Of a stretch of 39,780 nt of DNA, positions 8,830 to 16,169 are shown in pieces. How positions within the stretch are numbered: the first letter of the stretch is position 1; every line of letters begins with the position of its first letter. Location of the stretch: the NCBI GenBank assembly GCA_024281095.1, contig JAMXLJ010000165.1, forward strand, positions 1 to 39,780, written 5' to 3'. The DNA comes from Acidimicrobiia bacterium. GTDB lineage: Bacteria > Actinomycetota > Acidimicrobiia > IMCC26256 > JAMXLJ01. A program made the translations under genes and the position numbers. The notes beneath the pieces were generated by a model. It did no database searches and had not been told where the DNA came from. It saw nothing but the letters and a program-made list of their open reading frames with translations.

Positions 8830-9953
8830 GCTCCGACCACGAGCCCGCCGACGAGCAGCTCCAGGACATGGACGAGTTCGGCACGCCGTGGCGTCGCGAC
8901 GTCGACGAGATCGCGTCGGCCCTAAGCAAGTGGGCCACACAGAGCCACGGCCGTCCGGTGCGGGTCTCCGACGTCGCCGCGCCGGGGAACGGCATGTCGA
9001 GCGAGACCGTGTTGTTCACGATGCACGCGGGCGACGGCGAGCCGGAGGAGTACGTGGCCCGTCTCGCGCCGCTGCCCGAGCTCGTGCCCGTGTTCCCGAG
9101 CTACGACCTCGAGCTGCAGGCTCGGTGTATCCGGCTTGCACGCGCGCAGACCGACGTGCCCGCGCCCGAGATCCGCTTCCTGGAGACGGACCCGCGCTGG
9201 CTGGGCGGACCGTTCATCGTCATGCGCCGGATCCACGGCGAGGTGCCGCAAGACGTGCCGCCGTACGTGTTCGGCGGCTGGATCGTCGACGCGTCGCCCG
9301 AGGAGCGGGCCCGGATGCAGCGCAACGCCGTCAGCGTGCTCGCCCGTCTGCACACGATGACGACCGCCGACACGGATCTCTCGTTCCTCCAACGTCCGCA
9401 GCTCGGAGCGACCGCGCTCGATCAGCAGCTTGCGCACGAGCACTCGTACTACGAGTGGGCCCGCGACGACGTGACGTTCCCAGTCATCGAGCGGGCCTTC
9501 GAGTGGCTCCTGCGCAACCGTCCGTCCGAGACCGAGACGGTGTTCAACTGGGGTGACGCGCGCATCGGCAACATGATGTTCCGCGACTTCGACGTCGTCG
9601 GCGTGCTCGACTGGGAGATGGCCACGATCGGCCCGCGTGAAGTCGACATCGCGTGGATGATCTTCCTGCACCGTTTCTTCCAGGACCTCGCGCAGCGGTA
9701 CGGGTTGGAAGGCATCCCGACGTTCATGACGCGCGACGGCGTGGTGGCCGATTACGAGGACCTCAGCGGCCATACAGTTCGCGATCTCGAGTGGTTCGAG
9801 GTCTTCGCCGCGCTGCGCTTCGCGATCGTGTCGGTGCGCACGACCACACGCGGGATCGCGTACGGCACGCAGGAGAAGCCCGCCGATCCCGACGACTACA
9901 TCATGTTCCGCCATCTGCTCGAGGAGATGCTCGACGGCACCTACTGGTGCTGA
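8826..9953 (+). CDS. Phosphotransferase family protein (APH/ACAD10-11 kinase-like), altered catalytic loop
   Basis: A 375-residue protein of the aminoglycoside phosphotransferase fold (eukaryotic-kinase-like), beginning at an ATG that overlaps the previous stop (ATGA). The C-lobe shows the Brenner-type loop NWGDARIGNMMF (241-252), with Asp244 and Asn249, and the metal-binding LDWEMATIG (261-269) with Asp262. The His that normally opens HGD is Trp242 here. The APH group closest to acyl-CoA dehydrogenase 10/11 phosphorylates hydroxyacyl-CoA intermediates, and that role would fit the CoA-rich neighbourhood, but it is inference. Aminoglycoside resistance is unlikely. Confidence 0.88.
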   Translation: MSSDHEPADEQLQDMDEFGTPWRRDVDEIASALSKWATQSHGRPVRVSDVAAPGNGMSSETVLFTMHAGDGEPEEYVARLAPLPELVPVFPSYDLELQARCIRLARAQTDVPAPEIRFLETDPRWLGGPFIVMRRIHGEVPQDVPPYVFGGWIVDASPEERARMQRNAVSVLARLHTMTTADTDLSFLQRPQLGATALDQQLAHEHSYYEWARDDVTFPVIERAFEWLLRNRPSETETVFNWGDARIGNMMFRDFDVVGVLDWEMATIGPREVDIAWMIFLHRFFQDLAQRYGLEGIPTFMTRDGVVADYEDLSGHTVRDLEWFEVFAALRFAIVSVRTTTRGIAYGTQEKPADPDDYIMFRHLLEEMLDGTYWC

Positions 9954-9997
9954 CCGCGGCACACTCAGCAATGGGGAGGGGCGGGTAGCCTCCGATC

Positions 9998-11845
9998 GTG
10001 AGTTCCGTGGGTGACGACGGGGTCGTGGCGACGGTCGCACCGATGCAGGGCACGGTCGTGCAGATCGTGGTCGAGCCGGGCGACGTCGTGCACGAGCGCT
10101 CCGTCGTGGTCGTGCTCGAGGCAATGAAGATGGAGCACTCGGTGCCGGCGAGCGCGAGCGGCGTGGTGCGCCGGATCGCCGTCGGAGTGGGCGACACCGT
10201 GCTCGAGGGCGCGACCCTGGTGCTCGTCGATGTGATCGACGTCGACGCAACCGCGGACCACGCGGTCGACGAGCCCGACCTCGATTCCGTCCGTGCCGAT
10301 CTCGCCGACGTGCAACGGCGTCAGGCGCTCACGCACGATGACAATCGTGCGGAAGCAGTCGCCCGCCGGCGCGCGTCGGGGCAGCGCACCGCGCGCGAGA
10401 ACGTGGCGGACCTCTGCGACCCCGGAAGCTTCGTCGAGTACGGATCGCTCGCGATCGCGGCCCAGCGCGCCCGTCGCAGCGTCGACGATCTGATCGCGCG
10501 CACACCCGCAGACGGGCTGGTCGCCGGCATCGGGCGCGTCAACGGCGACCGCTTCGACGACGAGCACGCACGCTGTGCGGTGCTGTCCTACGACTACACC
10601 GTTCTCGCCGGAACGCAGGGACATCAGAACCACCGCAAGAAGGACCGCCTGTTCGAGATCGTCGAACGACTGCGCCTTCCCGTGGTCCTCTTCGCGGAAG
10701 GCGGCGGCGGACGGCCGGGCGACACCGACACCACTACGGTCTCGGGTCTCGACACGATGGCGTTCGCGCTGTTCGGCCGGTTGAGCGGCCTGGTTCCGAC
10801 TGTCGGCATCGTCTCGGGCAATTGTTTCGCCGGCAACGCCGCACTGCTCGGCTGCTGCGACGTCATCATCGCGACCCGGAACTCGTCGATCGGCATGGGT
10901 GGGCCCGCGATGATCGAGGGCGGCGGACTCGGCAGCTACCGGCCCGACGAGGTTGGTCCGATCTCGGTGCACGCGCCGAACGGAGTCGTCGATGTCGTGG
11001 TCGACGACGAGGCCGACGCGGTACGGGTCGCGAAACAGTACCTGTCGTACTTCCAGGGCCCGGTCGGACACTGGCACTGTGCCGATCAGCGACAGCTGCG
11101 CACCGCGGTGCCGGAGAATCGCAAGCGGGTGTACGACGTGCGACGGGTGATCCAACTGTTCGCTGACGCCGACTCGGTGCTCGAACTGCGACGCGACTTC
11201 GGTCGGGGCATGATCACGTCGCTGGTGCGGGTCGAGGGCCGGCCACTCGGCATCGTTGCCAACAACCCGACGCACCTCGGCGGAGCGATCGACAGCGACG
11301 GCGCCGACAAGGCGGCCCGCTTCATGCAGCTGTGCGACGCGTTCGACGTCCCGATCCTGTTCCTCTGCGACACACCGGGGTTCATGGTCGGCCCCGAGGC
11401 GGAGCGCAGCGCGCAGGTCCGGCACTTCTCCCGCATGTTCGTCACGGGTGCGAGCCTCACGGTGCCGTACTTCACGATCGTCTTGCGCAAGGGGTACGGG
11501 CTGGGTGCCCAGGCGATGGCAGGCGGCAGCTTCCACGCACCCTTGTTCACGGTCGCGTGGCCCACGGGTGAATTCGGCGGCATGGGCCTCGAAGGCGCGG
11601 TGCGGCTCGGCTTCCGGCGCGAGCTCGACGCGATCGCGGACCCAGCCGAGCGCGAGGCCGAATTCGAGCGCATGGTTGGCCGGGCGTACGAGCACGGGAA
11701 GGCACTCAACGTGGCCACCGTGTTCGAGATCGACGACGTCATCGACCCGGCGGAGTCGCGCCGGCGGCTCGTCGAGGCCCTGCGCGCCGTCGCGCCGCCG
11801 GCGAGGCGCGACGGCAAGAAGCGACCGTTCGTCGACACGTGGTGA
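9998..11845 (+). CDS. Biotin carboxyl carrier / carboxyltransferase fusion (acyl-CoA carboxylase)
   Basis: A 615-residue fusion. Residues 1 to about 78 are a biotinyl domain, with the attachment motif EAMKMEH and target Lys44. From about residue 95 to 590 follows a complete carboxyltransferase: SYDYTVLAGTQGHQNHRKKDR, GRLSGLVPTVGIVSGNCFAGNAAL, NNPTHLGGAIDSDGADKAARF, LCDTPGFMVGPEAE and RKGYGLGAQAMAGG. The order carrier-then-transferase is unlike the usual biotin-carboxylase/carrier fusions. A biotin carboxylase is needed to charge the biotin and none is in the window. The start is GTG. It is coupled to the FAD oxidase downstream. The end segment is basic (PARRDGKKRPF). Confidence 0.9.
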   Translation: MSSVGDDGVVATVAPMQGTVVQIVVEPGDVVHERSVVVVLEAMKMEHSVPASASGVVRRIAVGVGDTVLEGATLVLVDVIDVDATADHAVDEPDLDSVRADLADVQRRQALTHDDNRAEAVARRRASGQRTARENVADLCDPGSFVEYGSLAIAAQRARRSVDDLIARTPADGLVAGIGRVNGDRFDDEHARCAVLSYDYTVLAGTQGHQNHRKKDRLFEIVERLRLPVVLFAEGGGGRPGDTDTTTVSGLDTMAFALFGRLSGLVPTVGIVSGNCFAGNAALLGCCDVIIATRNSSIGMGGPAMIEGGGLGSYRPDEVGPISVHAPNGVVDVVVDDEADAVRVAKQYLSYFQGPVGHWHCADQRQLRTAVPENRKRVYDVRRVIQLFADADSVLELRRDFGRGMITSLVRVEGRPLGIVANNPTHLGGAIDSDGADKAARFMQLCDAFDVPILFLCDTPGFMVGPEAERSAQVRHFSRMFVTGASLTVPYFTIVLRKGYGLGAQAMAGGSFHAPLFTVAWPTGEFGGMGLEGAVRLGFRRELDAIADPAEREAEFERMVGRAYEHGKALNVATVFEIDDVIDPAESRRRLVEALRAVAPPARRDGKKRPFVDTW

Positions 11846-12954
11846 GCGGTTTCGACGTCGTCGTCGTGGGAGGCGGCCTGGTCGGCGCGGCATGCGCGTT
11901 CGAGCTCGCAGGCGAAGGAGCCCACGTGGCGCTTTGCGACGCGCATCACCCGGGTCGGGCCACCGACGCCGGGGCAGGCATCCTTTCCCCCGAGACGCTG
12001 GCGTGGCCCGAGCCACCGATGCTCGACCTCGCCGATCTCGCCGGCGCGCACTACCGCACGCTCGTGCAGGAGCTCGCCGACCTCGGCGCACCCGACCCGG
12101 GCTACGCGGTGTGCGGCTCGCTGTACCTGAGCCTCGGCGACGCCGACGCCGCGCACTATGCGCAGACGCGAGGCGTCGCGCTCGAGCGCCACGGGGACGT
12201 GGTGCGCGACGTGTCCATCGACGACGCGCGCCGGAGGTTTCCAATCCTCGGCGAGGTGCCCGCGGCGTTTCTCAACCCCCGTGCCGCGCGGATCGACGGT
12301 CGTGCCGTCACCGCCGCGCTGGAGCACGGGGCGCGTCTGCGAGGAGTCGTGTGGCGCGCCGGGCAGGTCACGTCGGTCGACCTCGATGCGGGCCGGGCGC
12401 GCGGTGTGCGCGTCGGCGACGAGGCGATCGCGTCGGACGCGGTCGTGATCGCCGGCGGAGCATGGACACGCGAGCTCGCCGAGCCTCTCGGGGTGCGGGC
12501 CGGCGTACGGCCGTTCCGGGGGCAGATCGTCCACGTCGCGCTCGCCACTCAGGCCGGCACCGCCGAGTGGCCCATCCTGCAGTCGTCGTCGAGCTACGTC
12601 GTGCCGTGGCCCGAGGGGCGGCTCGCGATCGGCGCGACGTTCGAGGACGTCGGGTTCGACGTGCGCCCGACCGTGGGCGGGATCGGCGGTCTGCTGTCCG
12701 ACGCGGTGCCCGTCGCGCCGGCACTGGCCGACGCGACCTTCCTCGAGGTGCGTGTCGGGCTCCGGCCCGTCAGCGACGACCTGCTGCCGATACTCGGCCC
12801 GGTTCCCGGCGTCGAGGGTCTCTATCTCGACACCGGGCACGGCCCCGAGGGTCTGTTACTGGGACCGTTCAGCGGCCGGCTGATCGCGCGCGTCGTGTGC
12901 GGCCGCGAGCCGGGCTTCGACCTCGGCCCGTTCTCACCGGCGCGTCTCGCCTGA
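11842..12954 (+). CDS. FAD-dependent amine/amino-acid oxidase (ThiO/DadA-like)
   Basis: About 370 residues of the DAO family. The N-terminal dinucleotide motif VVVGGGLVGAACAFELAGEG binds FAD, the middle has VIAGGAWTRELAEPLGV, and the C-terminal LGPVPGVEGLYLDTGHGPEGLLLGPF segment closes the FAD site as in glycine oxidase ThiO and D-amino-acid dehydrogenases. Expected chemistry is oxidation of an amine or small amino acid to an imine. GTG at 11842 overlaps the previous stop as GTGA; another GTG three bases upstream is possible. Thiamine synthesis genes are not nearby, so a catabolic amine is as likely as glycine. Its 3' end overlaps the convergent TetR gene by 21 bases. Confidence 0.88.
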   Translation: MSGFDVVVVGGGLVGAACAFELAGEGAHVALCDAHHPGRATDAGAGILSPETLAWPEPPMLDLADLAGAHYRTLVQELADLGAPDPGYAVCGSLYLSLGDADAAHYAQTRGVALERHGDVVRDVSIDDARRRFPILGEVPAAFLNPRAARIDGRAVTAALEHGARLRGVVWRAGQVTSVDLDAGRARGVRVGDEAIASDAVVIAGGAWTRELAEPLGVRAGVRPFRGQIVHVALATQAGTAEWPILQSSSSYVVPWPEGRLAIGATFEDVGFDVRPTVGGIGGLLSDAVPVAPALADATFLEVRVGLRPVSDDLLPILGPVPGVEGLYLDTGHGPEGLLLGPFSGRLIARVVCGREPGFDLGPFSPARLA

Positions 12955-13587
12955 CGGCGCGCTGAGCGCGGCGTCGAGACGAGACGGCGCTTCGAGCGCG
13001 CCGACGATCATGTCGGTGAGGTTGGTGACGAACGCATCGAGATCGAGCTCGGGCGCGCGTCCGCGGTCGACGATCCGCGCCCGTTCGGCCATCGCCGTCA
13101 TCATCAGCATGATCACGTCGACGACACGTTCCCGCCGCACCGCGGCATCACCGCCGCTCGCGCGCGATTCGAGCACGCTGAGCACCCGAAGGAGATACGG
13201 CGTCACGAGCCGGTCGCCGAGCCGCCACGCGGGGAACCGGTGGCTCAACTGGGCGACGATGCGCAGATAGTCGCGTCCCGACGGGTGCCCGAGCTCCTCG
13301 GCGAGCGGTACGACCAACGCGGACACGAGGTCGGCCGTCGGCATGTCCTCGACCGGCTCGACGAGGTGCCGGCCGCGCGCTTCGTCGAGCGGGTCGCCGT
13401 GGTACTCGAGGATCGCCTGCACGATCCCTTCGCGCGACCCGAAGTGGTAGTTCAGTGCGGAGACGTTGCGCTGGCCCGCGGCCTCGGTGATCTCGCGCAA
13501 CGTCGCCTCGTACACGCCCCGGCGCGCGAACAACCGCTCCGCTTCCCGCCGCAGCCGGTTGCGGGTCTCGGTGGCGTCACGCGGCAT
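12934..13587 (-). CDS. TetR-family transcriptional regulator
   Basis: 217 residues. The N-terminal DNA-binding domain runs from RNRLRREAERLFARRGVYEATLRE, with the helix-turn-helix in ITEAAGQRNVSALNYHFGSREGI (the family signature ends YYHF; here NYHF). The C-terminal half is an all-helical ligand and dimerisation domain with no recognisable relative. It follows the luciferase-like gene by 24 bases on the same strand and is probably its co-transcribed repressor. A palindrome at 14848-14864 in front of that gene is the likely operator. The last 21 bases overlap the FAD oxidase gene tail to tail. Confidence 0.92.
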   Translation of the reverse strand: MPRDATETRNRLRREAERLFARRGVYEATLREITEAAGQRNVSALNYHFGSREGIVQAILEYHGDPLDEARGRHLVEPVEDMPTADLVSALVVPLAEELGHPSGRDYLRIVAQLSHRFPAWRLGDRLVTPYLLRVLSVLESRASGGDAAVRRERVVDVIMLMMTAMAERARIVDRGRAPELDLDAFVTNLTDMIVGALEAPSRLDAALSAPSGETRR

Positions 13588-13611
13588 CGTGGGAACTCTG
13601 CCGCACCGGCG

Positions 13612-14814
13612 TCACCGGATCTGAGCGTTCGTCGGGAGCAGCTCCACCGACAGGTCGGGCACCGGCTCCGCGAAGTCGGCGAAGCGGCGCTTGGCGTTCT
13701 TCCGGTAGTGCGTGGTCGAGTGCACCGGGTCGGTGTCGAAGTGCGGGATGACCTTCGTGCCGAAGAGCTCGATCATCTCGAGCACCTCTTCGTGGGGCAT
13801 CCCGTCGTTGGGGAGCCCGAACACCACCTGGTCGCAGCCGACGGTCTGGTACTTCTCGACCTGCTCGCACACCTCGTCGGGTGTGCCACAAAGAAGCCAA
13901 CCGGCCTCGATGAGCTCGTCGAGCTCCGCGTCCGTGGACGGCGGATCGAGCGGCGGCGTCGGCCACACCGGCGCGTACTCGGGCTTCGGCATGGTGTCGT
14001 GGTAGAGGCACACGAGCGAGTAGAGGTAGCCCCGGCCACGCGTCTTCGCGATCTCGCGCGCCCGCTCACGGTTGCTGAGGCAGATCACACCGTTGGTCAT
14101 CATCACGTTGTCGTTCTTGAACTGGCCGACCGGCTCGCTGCAGTCGACGATCGCTTCCTTGTAGGCGTCGATGCGGCCCCGGAGCGCGTAGATCGGCTCG
14201 AAGTTGAACGCGATGGCGCCGATGCCGAGGTCGCCGGCGGTCTTGAACGTGCCCGGGTTGCCGCACGCCACCCAGATGGGCGGGTGGCCGATGCCGTACG
14301 GCTTCGGGAGCACGTTGTGCGGCGACGGCACGGTGAAGTGCTCACCCTTGAACGAGTAGTCGCGCTGCTCCCACATGCGGGGGATCTCGCGGATCACCTC
14401 GTCCCACTCGGACTTCGTCGAGTTCTTGTCGAGGATGTTGAACGTCGCGATCTCGTGGCTGCCGGCGCCGCGGCCGGTGCCCCATTCGAAGCGGCCCTCG
14501 GTGACGTGGTCCAGGAACGCGGCCCGCTCCGCGTTGCGCACCGGGTGATTCACGCGGGGCGAGAGGTTGTTGATCCCGGTGCTCAGGTGGATCCGTTCGG
14601 TGCGCCCCGCGAGGTAGCCCATCATCACCTCGGGCGACGACAGGTGGCTGTACTCGGTGAGGGAGTGGTGCTCGCCGAACCAGGCGTATTTCCAGTTGAA
14701 CTTGTCGGCGTGCTGCACGTACGCCATTTCCCGGAAGATCATCGTGTGCTCGCACTCGGTGTCACGCGAGGCGGGACCCGGCAGGTAGCCGTTCAGGAAG
14801 ATGCCGAACTCCAT
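13612..14814 (-). CDS. LLM-class flavin-dependent monooxygenase (luciferase-like)
   Basis: A 400-residue bacterial-luciferase-type TIM barrel using reduced flavin and O2 (or F420 in some actinobacterial relatives). Seen: MEFGIFLNGYLPGP at the N-terminus, WFGEHHSLTEYSHLSSPEVMMGYLAGRT, GRFEWGTGRGAGSHE, a typical PPIWVACGNPGTFKTAGDLGIG barrel strand, and LLCGTPDEVCEQVEKYQTVGCDQVVFG near the C-terminus. The start has GGAGGAA 7 bases upstream. With the TetR gene behind it, this forms a small self-regulated operon. Likely substrates are long-chain or cyclic ketones or alkanes; a separate flavin reductase would be needed if FMN is used. Confidence 0.92.
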   Translation of the reverse strand: MEFGIFLNGYLPGPASRDTECEHTMIFREMAYVQHADKFNWKYAWFGEHHSLTEYSHLSSPEVMMGYLAGRTERIHLSTGINNLSPRVNHPVRNAERAAFLDHVTEGRFEWGTGRGAGSHEIATFNILDKNSTKSEWDEVIREIPRMWEQRDYSFKGEHFTVPSPHNVLPKPYGIGHPPIWVACGNPGTFKTAGDLGIGAIAFNFEPIYALRGRIDAYKEAIVDCSEPVGQFKNDNVMMTNGVICLSNRERAREIAKTRGRGYLYSLVCLYHDTMPKPEYAPVWPTPPLDPPSTDAELDELIEAGWLLCGTPDEVCEQVEKYQTVGCDQVVFGLPNDGMPHEEVLEMIELFGTKVIPHFDTDPVHSTTHYRKNAKRRFADFAEPVPDLSVELLPTNAQIR

Positions 14815-14847
14815 CGATGTTCCTCCGTCGTTCGCGATGATCGGGTT

Positions 14848-14864
14848 CTAATGTCGCGCATTAG
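14848..14864. promoter_or_regulatory. Candidate TetR operator
   Basis: CTAATG-TCGCG-CATTAG is an inverted repeat with perfect 6-bp arms, AT-rich against a GC-rich background, lying 34 bases ahead of the luciferase-like start codon on the minus strand. Size and position suit a TetR dimer, and the only regulator in that operon is the TetR protein at 12934-13587. Assignment is inference. Confidence 0.5.
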
Positions 14865-15044
14865 CTCGGGTGGCGTCAATCCCGGCGCGAGGCGTTTCGA
14901 CCGCTGACGCAACCGCCCGACTTCCGGCGTATCGCCGAACGACCCAGTGGCCCGACGAATTTTTCGAAATCGTTGCGAGGAAATCGTGTCAAACCCGCCG
15001 CGTGTCGGGCACGATCACTCACGGGACGACGGGGTGAGGTGAGC

Positions 15045-15338
15045 ATGCCAGGGGCGAACGGTGTGAACGGCTGGTATCCGGACCCGCACGCGCGGTGGCC
15101 CTTGCGCTATTGGGACGGCGGCTCGTGGACGGATCTCGTCGCCAAGGTCGACGGCTCGTCACGGCTGGAGACCGGCGTCGACATCATCTCCCGTGAGCGA
15201 CCGGAGCAGGTGCAGCACCTCTCGAAGCCGGCTGACCGCGCCGGTTCGTCGCCGGACCTGGATCTGACCGGTCCGGAGCTGCCCCGGGCCGATGCCACCG
15301 TCGACCTCACCGAGGACGAGCAGCGGCTGGTCAGCTGA
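15045..15338 (+). CDS. Small DUF2510-domain protein
   Basis: 97 residues. The N-terminus carries the DUF2510 motif, GWYPDPHARWPLRYWDGGSWT (seen at residues 9-29), a short tryptophan-rich module usually found at the N-terminus of actinobacterial membrane or envelope proteins. The rest is polar, acidic and probably disordered, and there is no membrane segment, which is unusual because DUF2510 is normally joined to one. The ATG at 15045 is chosen over one 72 bases upstream because GAGGTGA precedes it and the motif then begins near the N-terminus. It ends 7 bases before the stop of the convergent small ORF at 15346. Confidence 0.8.
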   Translation: MPGANGVNGWYPDPHARWPLRYWDGGSWTDLVAKVDGSSRLETGVDIISRERPEQVQHLSKPADRAGSSPDLDLTGPELPRADATVDLTEDEQRLVS

Positions 15339-15345
15339 CCGGCGG

Positions 15346-15462
15346 TCAGGCTGCGAGATACAGGCGCGGCCGCGGCATCTCGAGGCCGAAGACCGCCTTG
15401 ACGAGTGCGGCCACCAGCAGCGCGAGCAGCTCGGCTGCGAACATCGCGAGGAATTCCTCCAC
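15346..15462 (-). CDS. Predicted 38-residue hydrophobic small protein
   Basis: The frame reads MEEFLAMFAAELLALLVAAL, then VKAVFGLEMPRPRLYLAA, ending in TGA at 15348-15346. The start is GTG with GAGGAGG centred about 9 bases upstream, one of the strongest ribosome-binding sites in this region. Two acidic residues lead into a helix of about 20 hydrophobic residues, then a basic tail, so a single-pass membrane micropeptide is plausible. I know of no family. Support is the strong Shine-Dalgarno and coherent amphipathic composition; codon statistics cannot decide at this length. Confidence 0.55.
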   Translation of the reverse strand: MEEFLAMFAAELLALLVAALVKAVFGLEMPRPRLYLAA

Positions 15463-15645
15463 GGGTTTCCCTCCTCAGAAGCGGTGTCGGCGCTTCACGT
15501 CCCGAACCGTAGGGAAGGAATCGGCGCCGCGTGCGCACCCTCGCGTCGCACTTGCGACTCTTTGCTCCCCGTTTACCTTTCGTTCGCCCCTCGTCATGAA
15601 GCAGTAACCGCGGGAAGCGAGTGGTCCGCACGGCCCGCGGCATGG

Positions 15646-15674
15646 TTGCATTCGGAATGAAAGCGATCTAGCGT
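15646..15674 (+). promoter_or_regulatory. Promoter with overlapping MarR-type palindrome
   Basis: TTGCAT (15646-15651) and TAGCGT (15669-15674) are spaced 17 bases apart as -35 and -10 boxes, and the MarR gene begins at 15684, so the transcript would be almost leaderless. Within it, CATTC-G-GAATG (15649-15659), extended outward by TT/AA pairs, forms a palindrome overlapping the -35 box and spacer. That is where the MarR regulator would block its own operon. Confidence 0.45.
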
Positions 15675-15683
15675 CCCGGCAGG

Positions 15684-16169
15684 GTGGGAACGGAAGAGGA
15701 CCTCGAGACCATCGAGCGGGCGCTCGGCGAGCTGATCCGGCTGGCGTCGTCGCGGCGGGTCCACGACGCCCGCATGCGCGCGATCGGGCTGCCGCTGTCC
15801 CGCACCGAAGCCCGGTTCCTCGCCCGGATCGACGAGCTCGGCCCGCGCTCGGTGTCCGCGCTCGCCGACGAGCTCGACTTGAGTCAGCCCACGGCGAGCC
15901 GGACGCTGCGACGTCTCGAGGACCTCGGCCTCGTCGACAGGCGGGGAGACGAGGCCGACGGTCGGGTCGCGATCTACGACGTCTCGGCCGACGGCCGCCG
16001 CGAGCGGGCCCGGCTCCAGGAGCTGATGCGGGCCCAGCTCGAGGACGCGCTGGTCGACCTTCCGCCGACTCGCCGCCACGACCTCGCGGTCCTCATCGAC
16101 GATCTCGCGGCGCGCGTGCGGCGGCAGGCCCCGACGGCGACCCAAGCATCTTCGAGGAGTGCATCGTGA
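15684..16169 (+). CDS. MarR-family transcriptional regulator (operon head)
   Basis: 161 residues, GTG start. The winged helix is clear: LSRTEARFLARIDELGPRSVSALADELDLSQPTASRTLRRLEDLGLVDRRGD, followed by the wing (DGRVAIYDVSADGR) and flanking helices for dimerisation. The recognition helix is in LSQPTASRTLRRLE. It overlaps the next gene by GTGA and so heads the hydratase/aldolase/SDR operon, which it most likely represses until a CoA-thioester or other pathway intermediate binds. A palindrome and promoter sit immediately upstream. Confidence 0.92.
   Translation: MGTEEDLETIERALGELIRLASSRRVHDARMRAIGLPLSRTEARFLARIDELGPRSVSALADELDLSQPTASRTLRRLEDLGLVDRRGDEADGRVAIYDVSADGRRERARLQELMRAQLEDALVDLPPTRRHDLAVLIDDLAARVRRQAPTATQASSRSAS

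Noticed and set aside
8826-9953. Aminoglycoside resistance gene
   Set aside because: The fold is shared, but the closest pattern is the ACAD10/11-type kinases of lipid catabolism, the HGD His is missing, and the neighbours are metabolic.
9965-12840. Minus-strand open frames of 584-759 codons opposite the carrier/transferase fusion and FAD oxidase
   Set aside because: Composition is that of antisense GC-rich DNA; the plus-strand genes have complete catalytic motifs.
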